Made by a program: the position numbers and the translations under genes. A DNA stretch of 64,000 nucleotides from Roseicella frigidaeris. GTDB lineage: Bacteria; Pseudomonadota; Alphaproteobacteria; Acetobacterales; Acetobacteraceae. The DNA is taken from the NCBI RefSeq assembly GCF_003258945.1, contig NZ_QLIX01000018.1, forward strand, positions 1 to 64,000, given 5' to 3'. Of this stretch, positions 18,880-26,813 are shown in pieces (position 1 is the stretch's first letter; the number at the start of each line of letters is the position of its first letter). Under the pieces are notes generated by a model. That model was given only the letters and a program-made list of their open reading frames with translations. It did not search any database and had not been told where the DNA came from.

Positions 18880-20034
18880 ATGCACGCCTCCGGCATGCTG
18901 ACCGCCTGGAGCGATGCCGGGTCGGCCGAGGCCGTTGTCGCCGAATTCGCGCGGCAGATCGACCCCAGCCGCTACGGGCAACTGTTGGTCTTCTTCGCCC
19001 CGAGCTTCGATGCCGAGGCCCTGGCCCAGGCCCTCGCCGCTACCTTTCCCGGCTTGCCCGTCGCCGGCTGCAGCACCGCCGGGGAGATCACGCCCGACGG
19101 CATCGCCAGCGACACCGTCGTCGCCCTGGCCCTGCCGCATGGCGGCTTCCGCGTCGCCACCGATATCATCTCCGAGCTGGGCGGGCTGACCGTCGAGAAT
19201 GGCGCGGCCGTGGCGCGCCGGCTGCGCGCCGCGCTGGAGCGGCGCTGCGGCGACCGCGCCGCGGCGCCCGGCCACCGCTTCGCCCTCGTCTTCATCGACG
19301 GCATGTCCTACCGCGAGGAGATGTGCGTCTCGACCATCGCCATGGCGCTGGACGACATCCCGGTCGTCGGCGGCTCGGCCGGGGATGGCCTGCGCTTCGG
19401 CGTGACCAGTCAGCTGCATGGCGGGCGGGTGCATCGCCAGGCCGCGGTCATCGTGCTGGTCGACACCGACCATCCGGTGGAGGTGTTCCACACCGACAAT
19501 TTCTCGCCGACCGGCCGCAAGCTCGTGGTGACGCGCTGCGATCCGGAACGGCGCATCGTGCACGAGCTGAATGCCGAGCCGGCGGCGGCGGAATACGCCG
19601 CCGCGGTCGGCGTCGCCCCGGAGGAGCTGACGCCGGTGCTCTTCGCCTCGCATCCCGTCGTGGTGCGGGTCGGCGGCAGCCATTACTGCCGCTCGATCCA
19701 GCGGGTGAATCCGGACGGGTCGCTCTCCTTCTTCTGCGCCATCGACGACGGCGTGGTGCTGACCATCGCCCGCCCGCGCGACCTCGTCGCGGCGGCCGAG
19801 GCGGAGCTCGCCCGGCTCGACCGGGCGCTCGGCGGCCTCGACCTGGTGATCGGCTTCGATTGCGTGCTGCGGCGGCTGGATGCGGCACGGCGGCGGGTGC
19901 GGCCGCGGATCGAGGATCTCTACCGCCGCCATCAGGTGGTCGGCTTCTTCACCTATGGCGAGCAGTTCGGCGGCATGCACCTGAACCAGACCTTCTCGGG
20001 CGTCGCCATCGGCCGGCCCCGGCCCGCGGGATGA
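18880..20034 (+). CDS. FIST-domain sensory protein, NosP-like
   Basis: This 384-residue protein carries FIST_N (LVFFAPSFDAEALAQALAATFPGLPVAGCSTAGEI, then DDIPVVGGSAGDGL) and FIST_C (LDLVIGFDCVLRRLDA, VVGFFTYGEQFGGMHLNQTF). It overlaps the downstream hybrid kinase by ATGA, the same pairing as NosP-NahK in Pseudomonas aeruginosa, where the FIST protein is a haem-based nitric-oxide sensor that restrains the kinase. A role in sensing NO or another small ligand is inferred. I prefer the ATG at 18880 because GAGGG lies 5 bases before it; an ATG at 18850 would add 10 residues. No signal peptide or membrane segment is visible, so it is cytoplasmic. Confidence 0.85.
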   Translation: MHASGMLTAWSDAGSAEAVVAEFARQIDPSRYGQLLVFFAPSFDAEALAQALAATFPGLPVAGCSTAGEITPDGIASDTVVALALPHGGFRVATDIISELGGLTVENGAAVARRLRAALERRCGDRAAAPGHRFALVFIDGMSYREEMCVSTIAMALDDIPVVGGSAGDGLRFGVTSQLHGGRVHRQAAVIVLVDTDHPVEVFHTDNFSPTGRKLVVTRCDPERRIVHELNAEPAAAEYAAAVGVAPEELTPVLFASHPVVVRVGGSHYCRSIQRVNPDGSLSFFCAIDDGVVLTIARPRDLVAAAEAELARLDRALGGLDLVIGFDCVLRRLDAARRRVRPRIEDLYRRHQVVGFFTYGEQFGGMHLNQTFSGVAIGRPRPAG

Positions 20035-21422
20035 CCGGGCGCCCCGGCCGGCCGGAGGAGAGCCGCGCGGCGCTGGAGCGGCGGATCGCCAAGCTCGAGC
20101 GCATCAACGCCGTGCTGATCGAACGGGTGGAACGCTCGATCGACCGGCAGGGCAACGCCTTCTCCCTCTTCCAGACCGCGATCGGCCTCGAGGCGCAGGT
20201 GCGCAGCCGCACCCAGGAGCTGACCGAGGCGCTGCGCAAGCTGGAGCGCAGCAACGCCGCCCTCGCCGCGGCGAAGGAGGAGGCGGAACGGGCCAATCTC
20301 AGCAAGACCCGCTTCCTCGCCGCCGCCAGCCACGACCTGCTGCAGCCGCTCAACGCCGCCCGGCTCTTCATGGCGACGCTGGTCGACCTGCAGGGGGAGG
20401 CGGAGGCGCGGCGGGTGGCGATGCGGGTCGAGCAGTCCCTGCAGACGATCGAGGACCTGCTGCGGGCCCTGCTCGACATCTCGAAGCTGGATGCCGGGCT
20501 GGTGCGGCCGCGCGTGCAGGACTTCCCGCTCGATGCCTGCTTCGCGGCGCTGGAGGCGATCTTCCGGCCGCTGGCGGAGCGCAAGGGCCTGCGGCTGCGG
20601 GTGCGGCCGGCCGGGGTGACGGTCCGCAGCGACCCGGTGATGCTGCAGCGGATCCTGCAGAACCTGCTCTCCAACGCCATCCGCTACACCCGGCGCGGCG
20701 GCGTGCTGCTCGGCACCCGCCAGCGCGGCGCCGATTGCGTCATCGAGATCGCCGATACCGGCATCGGCATCCCGGAGCGCGAACACGAGCTGATCTTCGA
20801 GGAGTTCCACCGCGGCGGCATGACCGAGGGCGAGGAGGTCGCGCTCGGCCTCGGCCTGGCCATCGTCCGTCGGCAGATGCGGGCCCTCGGCCACCGGCTG
20901 GAGCTGCGCTCGCAGCTCGGCGTCGGCTCGGTCTTCCGCCTCGCCCTGCCGCGCGGCGCCGGGCAGGCGGCCATGGCGGAGCCGGTGGCCGCCCCGCCGG
21001 GCAATGCCGGGCTGGACGGCATCGCCGGGGCGCTCGTCCTCCTCGTCGAGAACGACGACGCGACCCTGGCGGCGATGGCCCGGCTGCTCGACCGCTGGGG
21101 CTGCCACGTGCTGCCGGTGCGCGCCCTCGCCTCGCTACGCCGCCTGGCCGGCGGCCTCGAGCGCCATCCCGACCTGCTGGTCACCGACTACCACCTCGAC
21201 GACGATGTCGACGGGCTCTCGGTCGTCGCCCGGCTGCGCCGCCGCTTCGGCGCCGAGCTGCCGGCCATCGTCGTCAGCGCCGACCATTCGGAGGAGGTGG
21301 CGGCGGCCTCGCGCCGCGCCGGCTGCGAGCTGCTGCGCAAGCCGGTGCGGCCGGCCGCCCTCAGGGCGCTGATGGCGCATCTCCTCGCCCGCACCCCGGC
21401 CCTGGCCGCGCCGCCGGGTTGA
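20031..21422 (+). CDS. Hybrid sensor histidine kinase, NahK/ErcS-like
   Basis: This 463-residue soluble kinase has an N-terminal coiled coil (about residues 10-90), a HisKA domain with phospho-acceptor H101 in AASHDLLQPLNAARLF, a HATPase domain (NLLSNAIRYT, ADTGIGIPE, LGLGLAIVRRQM) and a C-terminal receiver with D386 in LLVTDYHLDDD. The AAASHDLLQPLNAARLF segment is typical of NahK/ErcS-type kinases of alcohol-oxidation regulation. No PAS or transmembrane domain is present, so input probably comes from the co-translated FIST protein. Its own receiver may relay phosphate onward or be inhibitory. The convergent response regulator ending at 21469 is the obvious candidate target. Confidence 0.88.
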   Translation: MTGRPGRPEESRAALERRIAKLERINAVLIERVERSIDRQGNAFSLFQTAIGLEAQVRSRTQELTEALRKLERSNAALAAAKEEAERANLSKTRFLAAASHDLLQPLNAARLFMATLVDLQGEAEARRVAMRVEQSLQTIEDLLRALLDISKLDAGLVRPRVQDFPLDACFAALEAIFRPLAERKGLRLRVRPAGVTVRSDPVMLQRILQNLLSNAIRYTRRGGVLLGTRQRGADCVIEIADTGIGIPEREHELIFEEFHRGGMTEGEEVALGLGLAIVRRQMRALGHRLELRSQLGVGSVFRLALPRGAGQAAMAEPVAAPPGNAGLDGIAGALVLLVENDDATLAAMARLLDRWGCHVLPVRALASLRRLAGGLERHPDLLVTDYHLDDDVDGLSVVARLRRRFGAELPAIVVSADHSEEVAAASRRAGCELLRKPVRPAALRALMAHLLARTPALAAPPG

Positions 21423-21468
21423 GCCCCCGACGGCCCGGCCAGGGCCGGTATCCGCCCGAGGGGGGGCA

Positions 21469-22149
21469 TCAAGGATGCCCCTGCCCCCCGGCGATCCGCT
21501 CCAGCGCCACCAGGTCGAGCTTGGCGGTCTCGATCACCGCCTGGGTGCGGCTGACCACCTTCAGCTTGCGCAGCACCTCGGAGACATGCGCCTTCACCGT
21601 GGTCTCGCCGATGCCGAGCTCATGCGCGATCTGCTTGTTCAGCAGCCCCTGGCGGATCATTTGCAGCACGCGGAGCTGCTGCGGCGTCAGCCCGGCGAGC
21701 CGCGCCGCGATCCCCTCCTCCGGCGTCGCGCCCGCCGGGGCGGCCGCGGGCATGTAGACCTCGCCGTTCAGCACCGCCTGCAGCGCCTGGGCGAGGACCG
21801 GCCGCTCGATGCTCTTCGGCACGAAGCCCGCGGCGCCGAGCCGGATCGCCTCGCGCATCACGCGGGGATCCTCATGGCCGGAGACGATGACGACCGGCAC
21901 CCGCGGGAAGCGCGAGCGCAGCGCGATCAGCCCCTCGAAGCCCGCGACGCCGGGCATGCCGAGATCGAGCAGCACCAGCTCGAGGTTCCGCAGCCGCTCC
22001 AGCACCCGGCCGGCCGCCTCGACCCCGTCCGCCTCCTCCACCTCGGCCCCGTCGAGCACGGCGGTGACCGCGCCGCGCAGCGCCTCGCGGAACAGCGGAT
22101 GGTCGTCGACGATCAGGATCTGGACCACGGGAGCGATACCATTCTGCAA
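21469..22149 (-). CDS. LuxR/NarL-family response regulator, AgmR/ErbR-like
   Basis: This 226-residue regulator has a receiver domain (ILIVDDHPLFREAL, phospho-acceptor D62 in LVLLDLGMPG, VVIVSGHEDPRVM, lysine in FVPKS) and a LuxR-type helix-turn-helix (LTPQQLRVLQMIRQGLLNKQIAHELGIGETTVKAHVSEVLRKL). Regulators of this type (AgmR/ErbR/ExaE) control PQQ-dependent alcohol dehydrogenase genes in pseudomonads. It converges with the FIST-kinase pair, leaving 46 bases between stops. No ATG fits; I use the TTG at 22149. A GTG 24 bases downstream would also keep the whole receiver. Confidence 0.88.
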   Translation of the reverse strand: MQNGIAPVVQILIVDDHPLFREALRGAVTAVLDGAEVEEADGVEAAGRVLERLRNLELVLLDLGMPGVAGFEGLIALRSRFPRVPVVIVSGHEDPRVMREAIRLGAAGFVPKSIERPVLAQALQAVLNGEVYMPAAAPAGATPEEGIAARLAGLTPQQLRVLQMIRQGLLNKQIAHELGIGETTVKAHVSEVLRKLKVVSRTQAVIETAKLDLVALERIAGGQGHP

Positions 22150-22228
22150 CGGAGCGGCGCGGGGCCGGATCGGACCCGGTGATAATGGCCCTGATCCGGC
22201 GCTTTGCCAGCCGGCACCGGCCGGGCCA

Positions 22229-22906
22229 TCAGCCGGCGAGCGCGGCGCGCAGCCCAGCGAGGTCGCCGCGCGGCACCGCCACCAGCCGCCGCAGCCGGGC
22301 CGGCCGCGGCGTCAGCAGGGCGATGCGGTCGGCGAGCGCCGCCGCATCCTCGAGCGCATGCGTCACCAGCACCGCGGTCACGCGCCGCTCGGCCAGCACC
22401 GCGGCGACCAGGGCGCGGAGCTGCGCCGCCGTCGCCTCGTCGAGCGAGACGAAGGGCTCGTCGAGGACCAGCAGCTCGGGCTCGACTGCGAGCGCCCGGG
22501 CGAGCGCGGCGCGGCGGGCCATGCCGAGGGAGAGCTCGCGCGGATAGCGCCCGGCCCAGCCCTCCAGCCCGACCCGGGCCAGCAGCGCCTCCACCGGCGG
22601 CGCCGGCAGGCCGGCGGCGCGGGCGACGATGCGGAGGTTGTCGCCGAGGCTGCGCCAGGGCAGCAGCCGCGGCTCCTGGAACACCACGCCGAGCCGGGCC
22701 GGGCGGTGCCGCACCTCGCCCTCGAAATCCGGATCGAGCCCCATCAGGATGCGCAGCGCCGTCGTCTTGCCGCAGCCCGAGGGGCCGAAGAGGGCGGTGA
22801 CGGAGCCGGCGGGGAAGCTGAGCGCCAGGTCGCGCACCGCCTCCACCGGCGGGGCGCCGGCGCGGCGGTACAGCTTGCGCCGGATGCTCAGCTCAAGCGG
22901 CGGCAC
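22229..22906 (-). CDS. ABC transporter ATPase (TauB/SsuB-like)
   Basis: This 225-residue ATPase has Walker A (LFGPSGCGKTTALRI), Q-loop (VVFQEPRLLPWRS), a degenerate signature (LSLGMARRAALARAL, in place of LSGGQ), Walker B (LLVLDEPFVSLDE) and the H-loop (VLVTHALEDA). It resembles nitrate/sulfonate/taurine importer ATPases but is shorter and the signature motif reads LSLGM. It is the last gene of a three-gene minus-strand operon; its start overlaps the permease end by 14 bases. It powers the neighbouring permease at the inner membrane. Confidence 0.87.
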   Translation of the reverse strand: MPPLELSIRRKLYRRAGAPPVEAVRDLALSFPAGSVTALFGPSGCGKTTALRILMGLDPDFEGEVRHRPARLGVVFQEPRLLPWRSLGDNLRIVARAAGLPAPPVEALLARVGLEGWAGRYPRELSLGMARRAALARALAVEPELLVLDEPFVSLDEATAAQLRALVAAVLAERRVTAVLVTHALEDAAALADRIALLTPRPARLRRLVAVPRGDLAGLRAALAG

Positions 22907-23651
22907 CGCGCCATGCCCGCGCCCGCCGCTCGGCGGGCTGCATCACGAAGCCCTCGATCGCCAGCATCACCGCGGCGAAGGCGAGGGAATAGGCCAGCAG
23001 CCCCGGCACGTCGAAGAGCTGGAAGCGCATGTTCATCTCGAAGCCGACGCCGCTCGGCCGGCCGAGCAGCTCCACCACCAGCACGATCTTCCAGAGGATG
23101 GCGAGGCCCGAGCGCGCCGCCGCCGCGAGGAAAGGGCCGAGCTGCGGCAGCACCACCTCGCGCAGCCGCATCCAGGGGGTGAGGCGATAGGCCGTCGCCA
23201 CCTCGTCGAGCGCGGGGTCGAGGGCGCGCGCCCCCTCCCGCACCACCACCACCACGTTCGGCAGCTTGGCCAGCGTCACCGCGCCGATCGCCGCCGCCTC
23301 GGTCTGGCCGCACCAGATATAGGCGAGCAGGATGATGACCAGCGCCGGGATGTTCAGCAGCAGCAGCACCCAGGGATCGAGCGCGGCATCGGTGATGCCG
23401 TTGCGGCCCATGGCGTAGCCGAGCGCGCTGCCGAGCGCCATGGCGAGGAGGAAGGCGGCGGCGACCCGGGCGAGGGTGGCCGCCAGCGCCGGCAGCAGCG
23501 CCCCGGCGGCGAGCTCGGCGCGCAGCGCGGCAAGCACCGCGAGCGGGCCCGGCAGCGCCCGGTCCTGCGCCATGGCCGCGGCGGCCCACCACAGCCCGAG
23601 CAGCAGCAGCGCCGAGGCGAGGCGCAGCCCCGGCAGGCCGAGCCGTCTCAT
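22893..23651 (-). CDS. ABC transporter permease (TauC/SsuC-like)
   Basis: This 252-residue membrane protein has five or six hydrophobic segments and the BPD-transport EAA loop (DEVATAYRLTPWMRLREVVLPQLGPFLAAAARSGLA, split here by function). It fits the nitrate/sulfonate/taurine permease family. The start overlaps the stop of the upstream binding-protein gene by ATGA (23648-23651), so the pair is translationally coupled. The transported substrate is not known; its place inside a PQQ/alcohol-type island hints at an alcohol-metabolism cofactor or related small molecule, which is inference only. Confidence 0.86.
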   Translation of the reverse strand: MRRLGLPGLRLASALLLLGLWWAAAAMAQDRALPGPLAVLAALRAELAAGALLPALAATLARVAAAFLLAMALGSALGYAMGRNGITDAALDPWVLLLLNIPALVIILLAYIWCGQTEAAAIGAVTLAKLPNVVVVVREGARALDPALDEVATAYRLTPWMRLREVVLPQLGPFLAAAARSGLAILWKIVLVVELLGRPSGVGFEMNMRFQLFDVPGLLAYSLAFAAVMLAIEGFVMQPAERRARAWRGAAA

Positions 23652-24613
23652 GCCGGGAGCTGCCAGAAGGTGCCTGGGGCGAGGCTGGTGGCGCGGCCGA
23701 TCAGGCGCGGCCCGCCGAGATCGGCCAGCACGGCGTAGAGCCGCGCCGCATCGGCCTCCTCCTCGGTCACCGGGCGGCGGGGGATGCCGGCGCGGAAGCG
23801 GTCGCGCAGGCGGCGGAACATCGGCTCGGATTCGGCCCGCATCTGCGGCCGCAGCGCCTCCCACTCGGCGTCGCTCTCGGCGAGGATCCGCTTGGCCGCG
23901 GCGCTGGCGCGCAGGAAGCCGTCGATCGCCGGGCGGTTCGCCGCCGCCCAGGACTCGGCGAAGACATGCCCGATCATGGCGACCGGGGCGGTCGCGCCGA
24001 GGGACCGCTCCACCGCCTCGATCGGCAGCAGCTCGCGGTGGCCCTCCGCCTCCAGCGCCGCGGCGAAGTTCCAGAAGAGCAGCGCGGCGTCCAGCTCGCC
24101 GCGGCGCATCCGCTCGGTCAGCAGCGGCGGGGCGCCGTAGACCGGCTCGGCCTCGGTGGCGAGGTCGACGCCCTGGCGGCGCCCCTCGGCCAGCAGCAGC
24201 AGCCAGGCCTTGTCCAGCGGCCCGCCGGAGACGCCGATGCGGCGCCCGCGCAGCTCGCGGAGCGCCTGCGCCGGGGCGCGCGGCGGCACCATCAGCGCCG
24301 CGATCGCGGTCGAGAAGGGCGCGAAGACCAGGGGCTGGCCCTCGGCCCGCTGGCGCGAGACGAAGAGCCAGTCGGCGACGATCAGGTCGACCGTTCCGGC
24401 CTGCAGCGCCACCCGCGTCGCCTCGTTGCCGGCGAGCTCGAAGGTCTCGATGCGGATGCCCTCCGCCCGGTCGAGCCCATGCCGGGCCATCACCGCGAGC
24501 TCCCAGGCGACGGTGCCGAATTTCAGGATGCCGATGCGGATGCGCGGCGCCTCGGCCGCCCGCGCGGCGAAGGGCAGGCCGGCCAGCAGCCGCGCACAGT
24601 CCCGTCTTCGCAT
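23648..24613 (-). CDS. ABC transporter substrate-binding protein (TauA/NMT1-like)
   Basis: This 321-residue periplasmic protein begins with an Arg-rich short signal (MRRRDCARLLAGLPFAARAAEA) followed by RIRIGILKFGTVAWELAVMARHGLD, VALQAGTVDLIVADWLFVSRQR, the GRRIGVSGGPLDKAWL hinge and GELDAALLFWNFAAAL. These mark the NMT1/TauA type of binding protein. Related proteins occur, as I recall, in methylotroph gene clusters, but the ligand is unproven. It is first in the operon with the permease and ATPase and is divergent from the TonB gene, with a 224-base shared upstream region where I found no firm promoter. Confidence 0.84.
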   Translation of the reverse strand: MRRRDCARLLAGLPFAARAAEAPRIRIGILKFGTVAWELAVMARHGLDRAEGIRIETFELAGNEATRVALQAGTVDLIVADWLFVSRQRAEGQPLVFAPFSTAIAALMVPPRAPAQALRELRGRRIGVSGGPLDKAWLLLLAEGRRQGVDLATEAEPVYGAPPLLTERMRRGELDAALLFWNFAAALEAEGHRELLPIEAVERSLGATAPVAMIGHVFAESWAAANRPAIDGFLRASAAAKRILAESDAEWEALRPQMRAESEPMFRRLRDRFRAGIPRRPVTEEEADAARLYAVLADLGGPRLIGRATSLAPGTFWQLPA

Positions 24614-24837
24614 CTCCGCCCCTCCCCGGTTCCGCGCAAGAACGTCCCGGCCTTGCGGATGGCTTATCCCAGTTTCCGCGGCGCATCCATGCCCGGAGCC
24701 GGCGCCGCGGCCGCCCGCGGATGCAGCGCGGCCGCCCCGGCGGCGTTTCCCCCGCGCCGCCGGCCGGGCCGCCGCCGCTTTGCCAGCGCGGCGCGCCGGG
24801 CGCAGCATGCGGGGCAGCACGGGAGGAACGGGGCGGC

Positions 24838-25800
24838 ATGGCAGGACGGCCCGACAGGCCGGAGGGATGGCAGGGGATGCGCCGGCGCCTCGGCTGGGCC
24901 GCCATCGCCTCGCTCGCCCTGCACGCCGCGGCCGGGGCCGGCATCGCCCTCGCGCTCGCCTGGCATGTCGCGCCGCCGGCGGCGATGCCCGAGGCGGGCG
25001 TGACGCTGCTCTGGCAGGACGCGCCGGCCGCCAGCGCGCCCGAGCCGGCGCCGCCCCCGCCCCTCGCCACGGCGCCGCCGGCCCCGGAGCCGGCGGTGCT
25101 CGCGCCGGACCCCCTGGCGGGGCTGGAGCCGGAGGACGCCCTCGCCACCATGGTGGGGGAGCTGCTGCCGCCACCGGCGCCGCCCCCCGCCTTGCCGCCG
25201 CCCCCGGACATCCCGCCCTCGGACATCCCGCCCTCACCGGCCGAGGCCGCCGCCCCGCCGCCGGCGGTCGAGCCGCCAACCCAGGTCGCGGCCCTGCCGG
25301 TGCCGCCGCCGCCGGCCGCCCGCGCGGCCGAGGCCGAGCCGGAGCCGACCTTGCCCCTGCCACCGGCCGCGCCGGCCGAGCCCGCGCCGCGGCGCAGCCC
25401 CGCGGCGCGCAGCGCCGAGCCGCGACGGCCCGAGCCGCGCCCGGCCCCGGCCCAGCCTGCGACCGCCGCCCTGCCCGCTCCCGCCGCGCCGCCGGCGGCC
25501 GCGCCCGCCGCCATCCCGGTCCTGACCGGCGCGGCGCGCTTCCGCCGCCCGCCCGCCCCGCCGCGCTACCCCGACCGCGCCCGGGAGGCCGGGATCGAGG
25601 GCACGGCGCTGCTCCGCCTGCGCATCGCCGCCGACGGCACGACGCGGGAGATCCGGCTGCTGCGCGGCACCGGCGACCGCGAGCTCGATGCCGCCGCCGA
25701 GGCCGCGGCCCGCCGCTGGGAGATCGCGCCGGCGCTCGAGAACGGGCGGCCGATCGAGGCCTGGGTCGATGTCCCGGTCCGCTTCCGGCTCGACGACTGA
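24838..25800 (+). CDS. TonB-family energy transducer (orphan, without ExbBD)
   Basis: This 320-residue protein has one N-terminal transmembrane helix (GWAAIASLALHAAAGAGIALALAW), a long Pro/Ala-rich periplasmic spacer (about residues 50-225) and a C-terminal TonB domain (PPRYPDRAREAGIEGTALLRLRI, then ARRWEIAPALENGRPIEAWVDVPVRF). It would couple inner-membrane energy to a TonB-dependent receptor. No exbB, exbD or receptor gene is adjacent; a complete second set lies at 32097-34056. In lut-type lanthanide clusters a TonB receptor imports the metal complex, so a link to the surrounding island is plausible. The ATG at 24838 follows a GGGAGGA site. Confidence 0.85.
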   Translation: MAGRPDRPEGWQGMRRRLGWAAIASLALHAAAGAGIALALAWHVAPPAAMPEAGVTLLWQDAPAASAPEPAPPPPLATAPPAPEPAVLAPDPLAGLEPEDALATMVGELLPPPAPPPALPPPPDIPPSDIPPSPAEAAAPPPAVEPPTQVAALPVPPPPAARAAEAEPEPTLPLPPAAPAEPAPRRSPAARSAEPRRPEPRPAPAQPATAALPAPAAPPAAAPAAIPVLTGAARFRRPPAPPRYPDRAREAGIEGTALLRLRIAADGTTREIRLLRGTGDRELDAAAEAAARRWEIAPALENGRPIEAWVDVPVRFRLDD

Positions 25801-25867
25801 ACCGGGCAGGCTTGCCCGCCCGCCGGGCCCGCGGGATGGTGCGGCGCAGGGGAGACGTGCCAGGTCC

Positions 25868-26653
25868 ATGCCGCATCCGGACACAGAGAGCGCCGCTGCA
25901 TCCGCCCGCCGCGCCACGCCAGCCCTCGAGCTGTCGCAGCTCTCCTTCGCCTATGGCGCCCGCCAGGTGCTGCATGCGGTGGGCTTCCGCGTCATGCCGG
26001 GCGAGTTCGCGGTGCTGCTCGGCCCGAACGGCGCCGGCAAGAGCACCCTCTTCGCCCTGGTGACGCGCCTGTTCGATGCCCGCAGGCCCGGCAGCGTGCG
26101 CATCTTCGGGGCGGAGATGCGGGAGGCGCCGGGCGCCGCCCTGGCCCGGCTCGGCGTGGTGTTCCAGCAGCCGACCCTCGATCCCGACCTCTCGGTGATC
26201 GAGAACCTGCTCTATCACGGCGCCCTGCACGGGCTGCTGCGCGCCGAGGCGCGGCGGCGGGCGATGCACGAGCTTGCCCGGGTCGAGCTCGCCGACCGCG
26301 CCGGCAGCACGGTGCGGGCGCTCTCCGGCGGCCAGCGCCGTCGCGCCGAGGTGGCCCGCGCCCTGCTGACCCGCCCCTCGCTGCTGCTGCTCGACGAGGC
26401 GACGACGGGGCTCGACCTGCCGAGCCGGATGGCGGTGCGCCGGCACGTGCGCGAGCTCTGCGCCACGGAGGGCCTCGCGGTGCTCTGGGCGACGCATCTG
26501 ATCGAGGAGGTGCCGGAGGAGGCGCGGGTGATCATGCTCGCCGCCGGCCGGGTGCAGGCCGAGGGCAGCGTGCCGGAGGTGCTGGCCCAGGCGGGCGCGC
26601 CGGACCTGCCGGCCGCCTTCGCCCGGCTCACCGCCGCGCCGGCCGCCGGCTGA
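25868..26653 (+). CDS. ABC transporter ATPase, PQQ-dependent alcohol dehydrogenase-associated type
   Basis: This 261-residue ATPase has Walker A (LLGPNGAGKSTLFALVTRLFD), Q-loop (LGVVFQQPTLDPDLSVIENLLYH), signature (ALSGGQRRRAEVARALL), Walker B (LLLLDEATTGLD) and the H-loop (LWATHLIEE). The SFAYGARQVLHAV start and DLSVIENLLYHGALHGL segment are like the ATPase of PQQ-dependent alcohol-dehydrogenase ABC systems (PedB/LutE type). It is the natural partner of the ABC-2 permease at 17891, from which it is separated by two regulators' genes, a second ABC operon and tonB. The ATG at 25868 begins MPHPDTES; the upstream frame is not conserved-looking. Confidence 0.86.
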   Translation: MPHPDTESAAASARRATPALELSQLSFAYGARQVLHAVGFRVMPGEFAVLLGPNGAGKSTLFALVTRLFDARRPGSVRIFGAEMREAPGAALARLGVVFQQPTLDPDLSVIENLLYHGALHGLLRAEARRRAMHELARVELADRAGSTVRALSGGQRRRAEVARALLTRPSLLLLDEATTGLDLPSRMAVRRHVRELCATEGLAVLWATHLIEEVPEEARVIMLAAGRVQAEGSVPEVLAQAGAPDLPAAFARLTAAPAAG

Positions 26654-26655
26654 GC

Positions 26656-26684
26656 GAGGGGGCGCGCCGGCCGCGCGCGCCCTC
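26656..26684. terminator. GC-rich hairpin after the PQQ-type ATPase gene
   Basis: Arms GAGGGGGCGCGC and GCGCGCGCCCTC (one mismatch, 5-base loop) begin 3 bases past the stop codon at 26653. The position between convergent genes suits transcript ending. No T-tract is present. Confidence 0.45.
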
Positions 26685-26761
26685 GCCGGCTCAGGCCAGC
26701 GGCCGTTCAGGTGCCCGGCGCAAACCGCCGGTTCGCCCGGGCCGTCGCGCCCCTGGGCGCG

Positions 26762-26813
26762 GCGCCCGTCCGGGCCCCCGGCATGACCGAAGCCCTCTAT
26801 GCCGTCGGCATCA
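26762..26813 (-). repeat. Gene-end repeat, second copy of the 82-132 element
   Basis: The plus strand runs GGCGCCCG, a G/C-rich arm, CGGCATGA, a loop, ATGCCG and ends CATCA, closely matching 81-132. In both places the final TCA is the complement of the stop codon of the minus-strand gene (PhyH-like here, rmuC there). A weaker match containing CTCGGCATCAGA ends at the DUF1428 stop codon near 41809. Confidence 0.6.

Noticed and set aside
17891-25890. Idea that the permease and PQQ-type ATPase genes were split by a recent duplication because both begin ATGCCGCATCC
   Set aside because: The shared 11 bases are not extended on either side and the proteins are unrelated, so coincidence is the simpler explanation.
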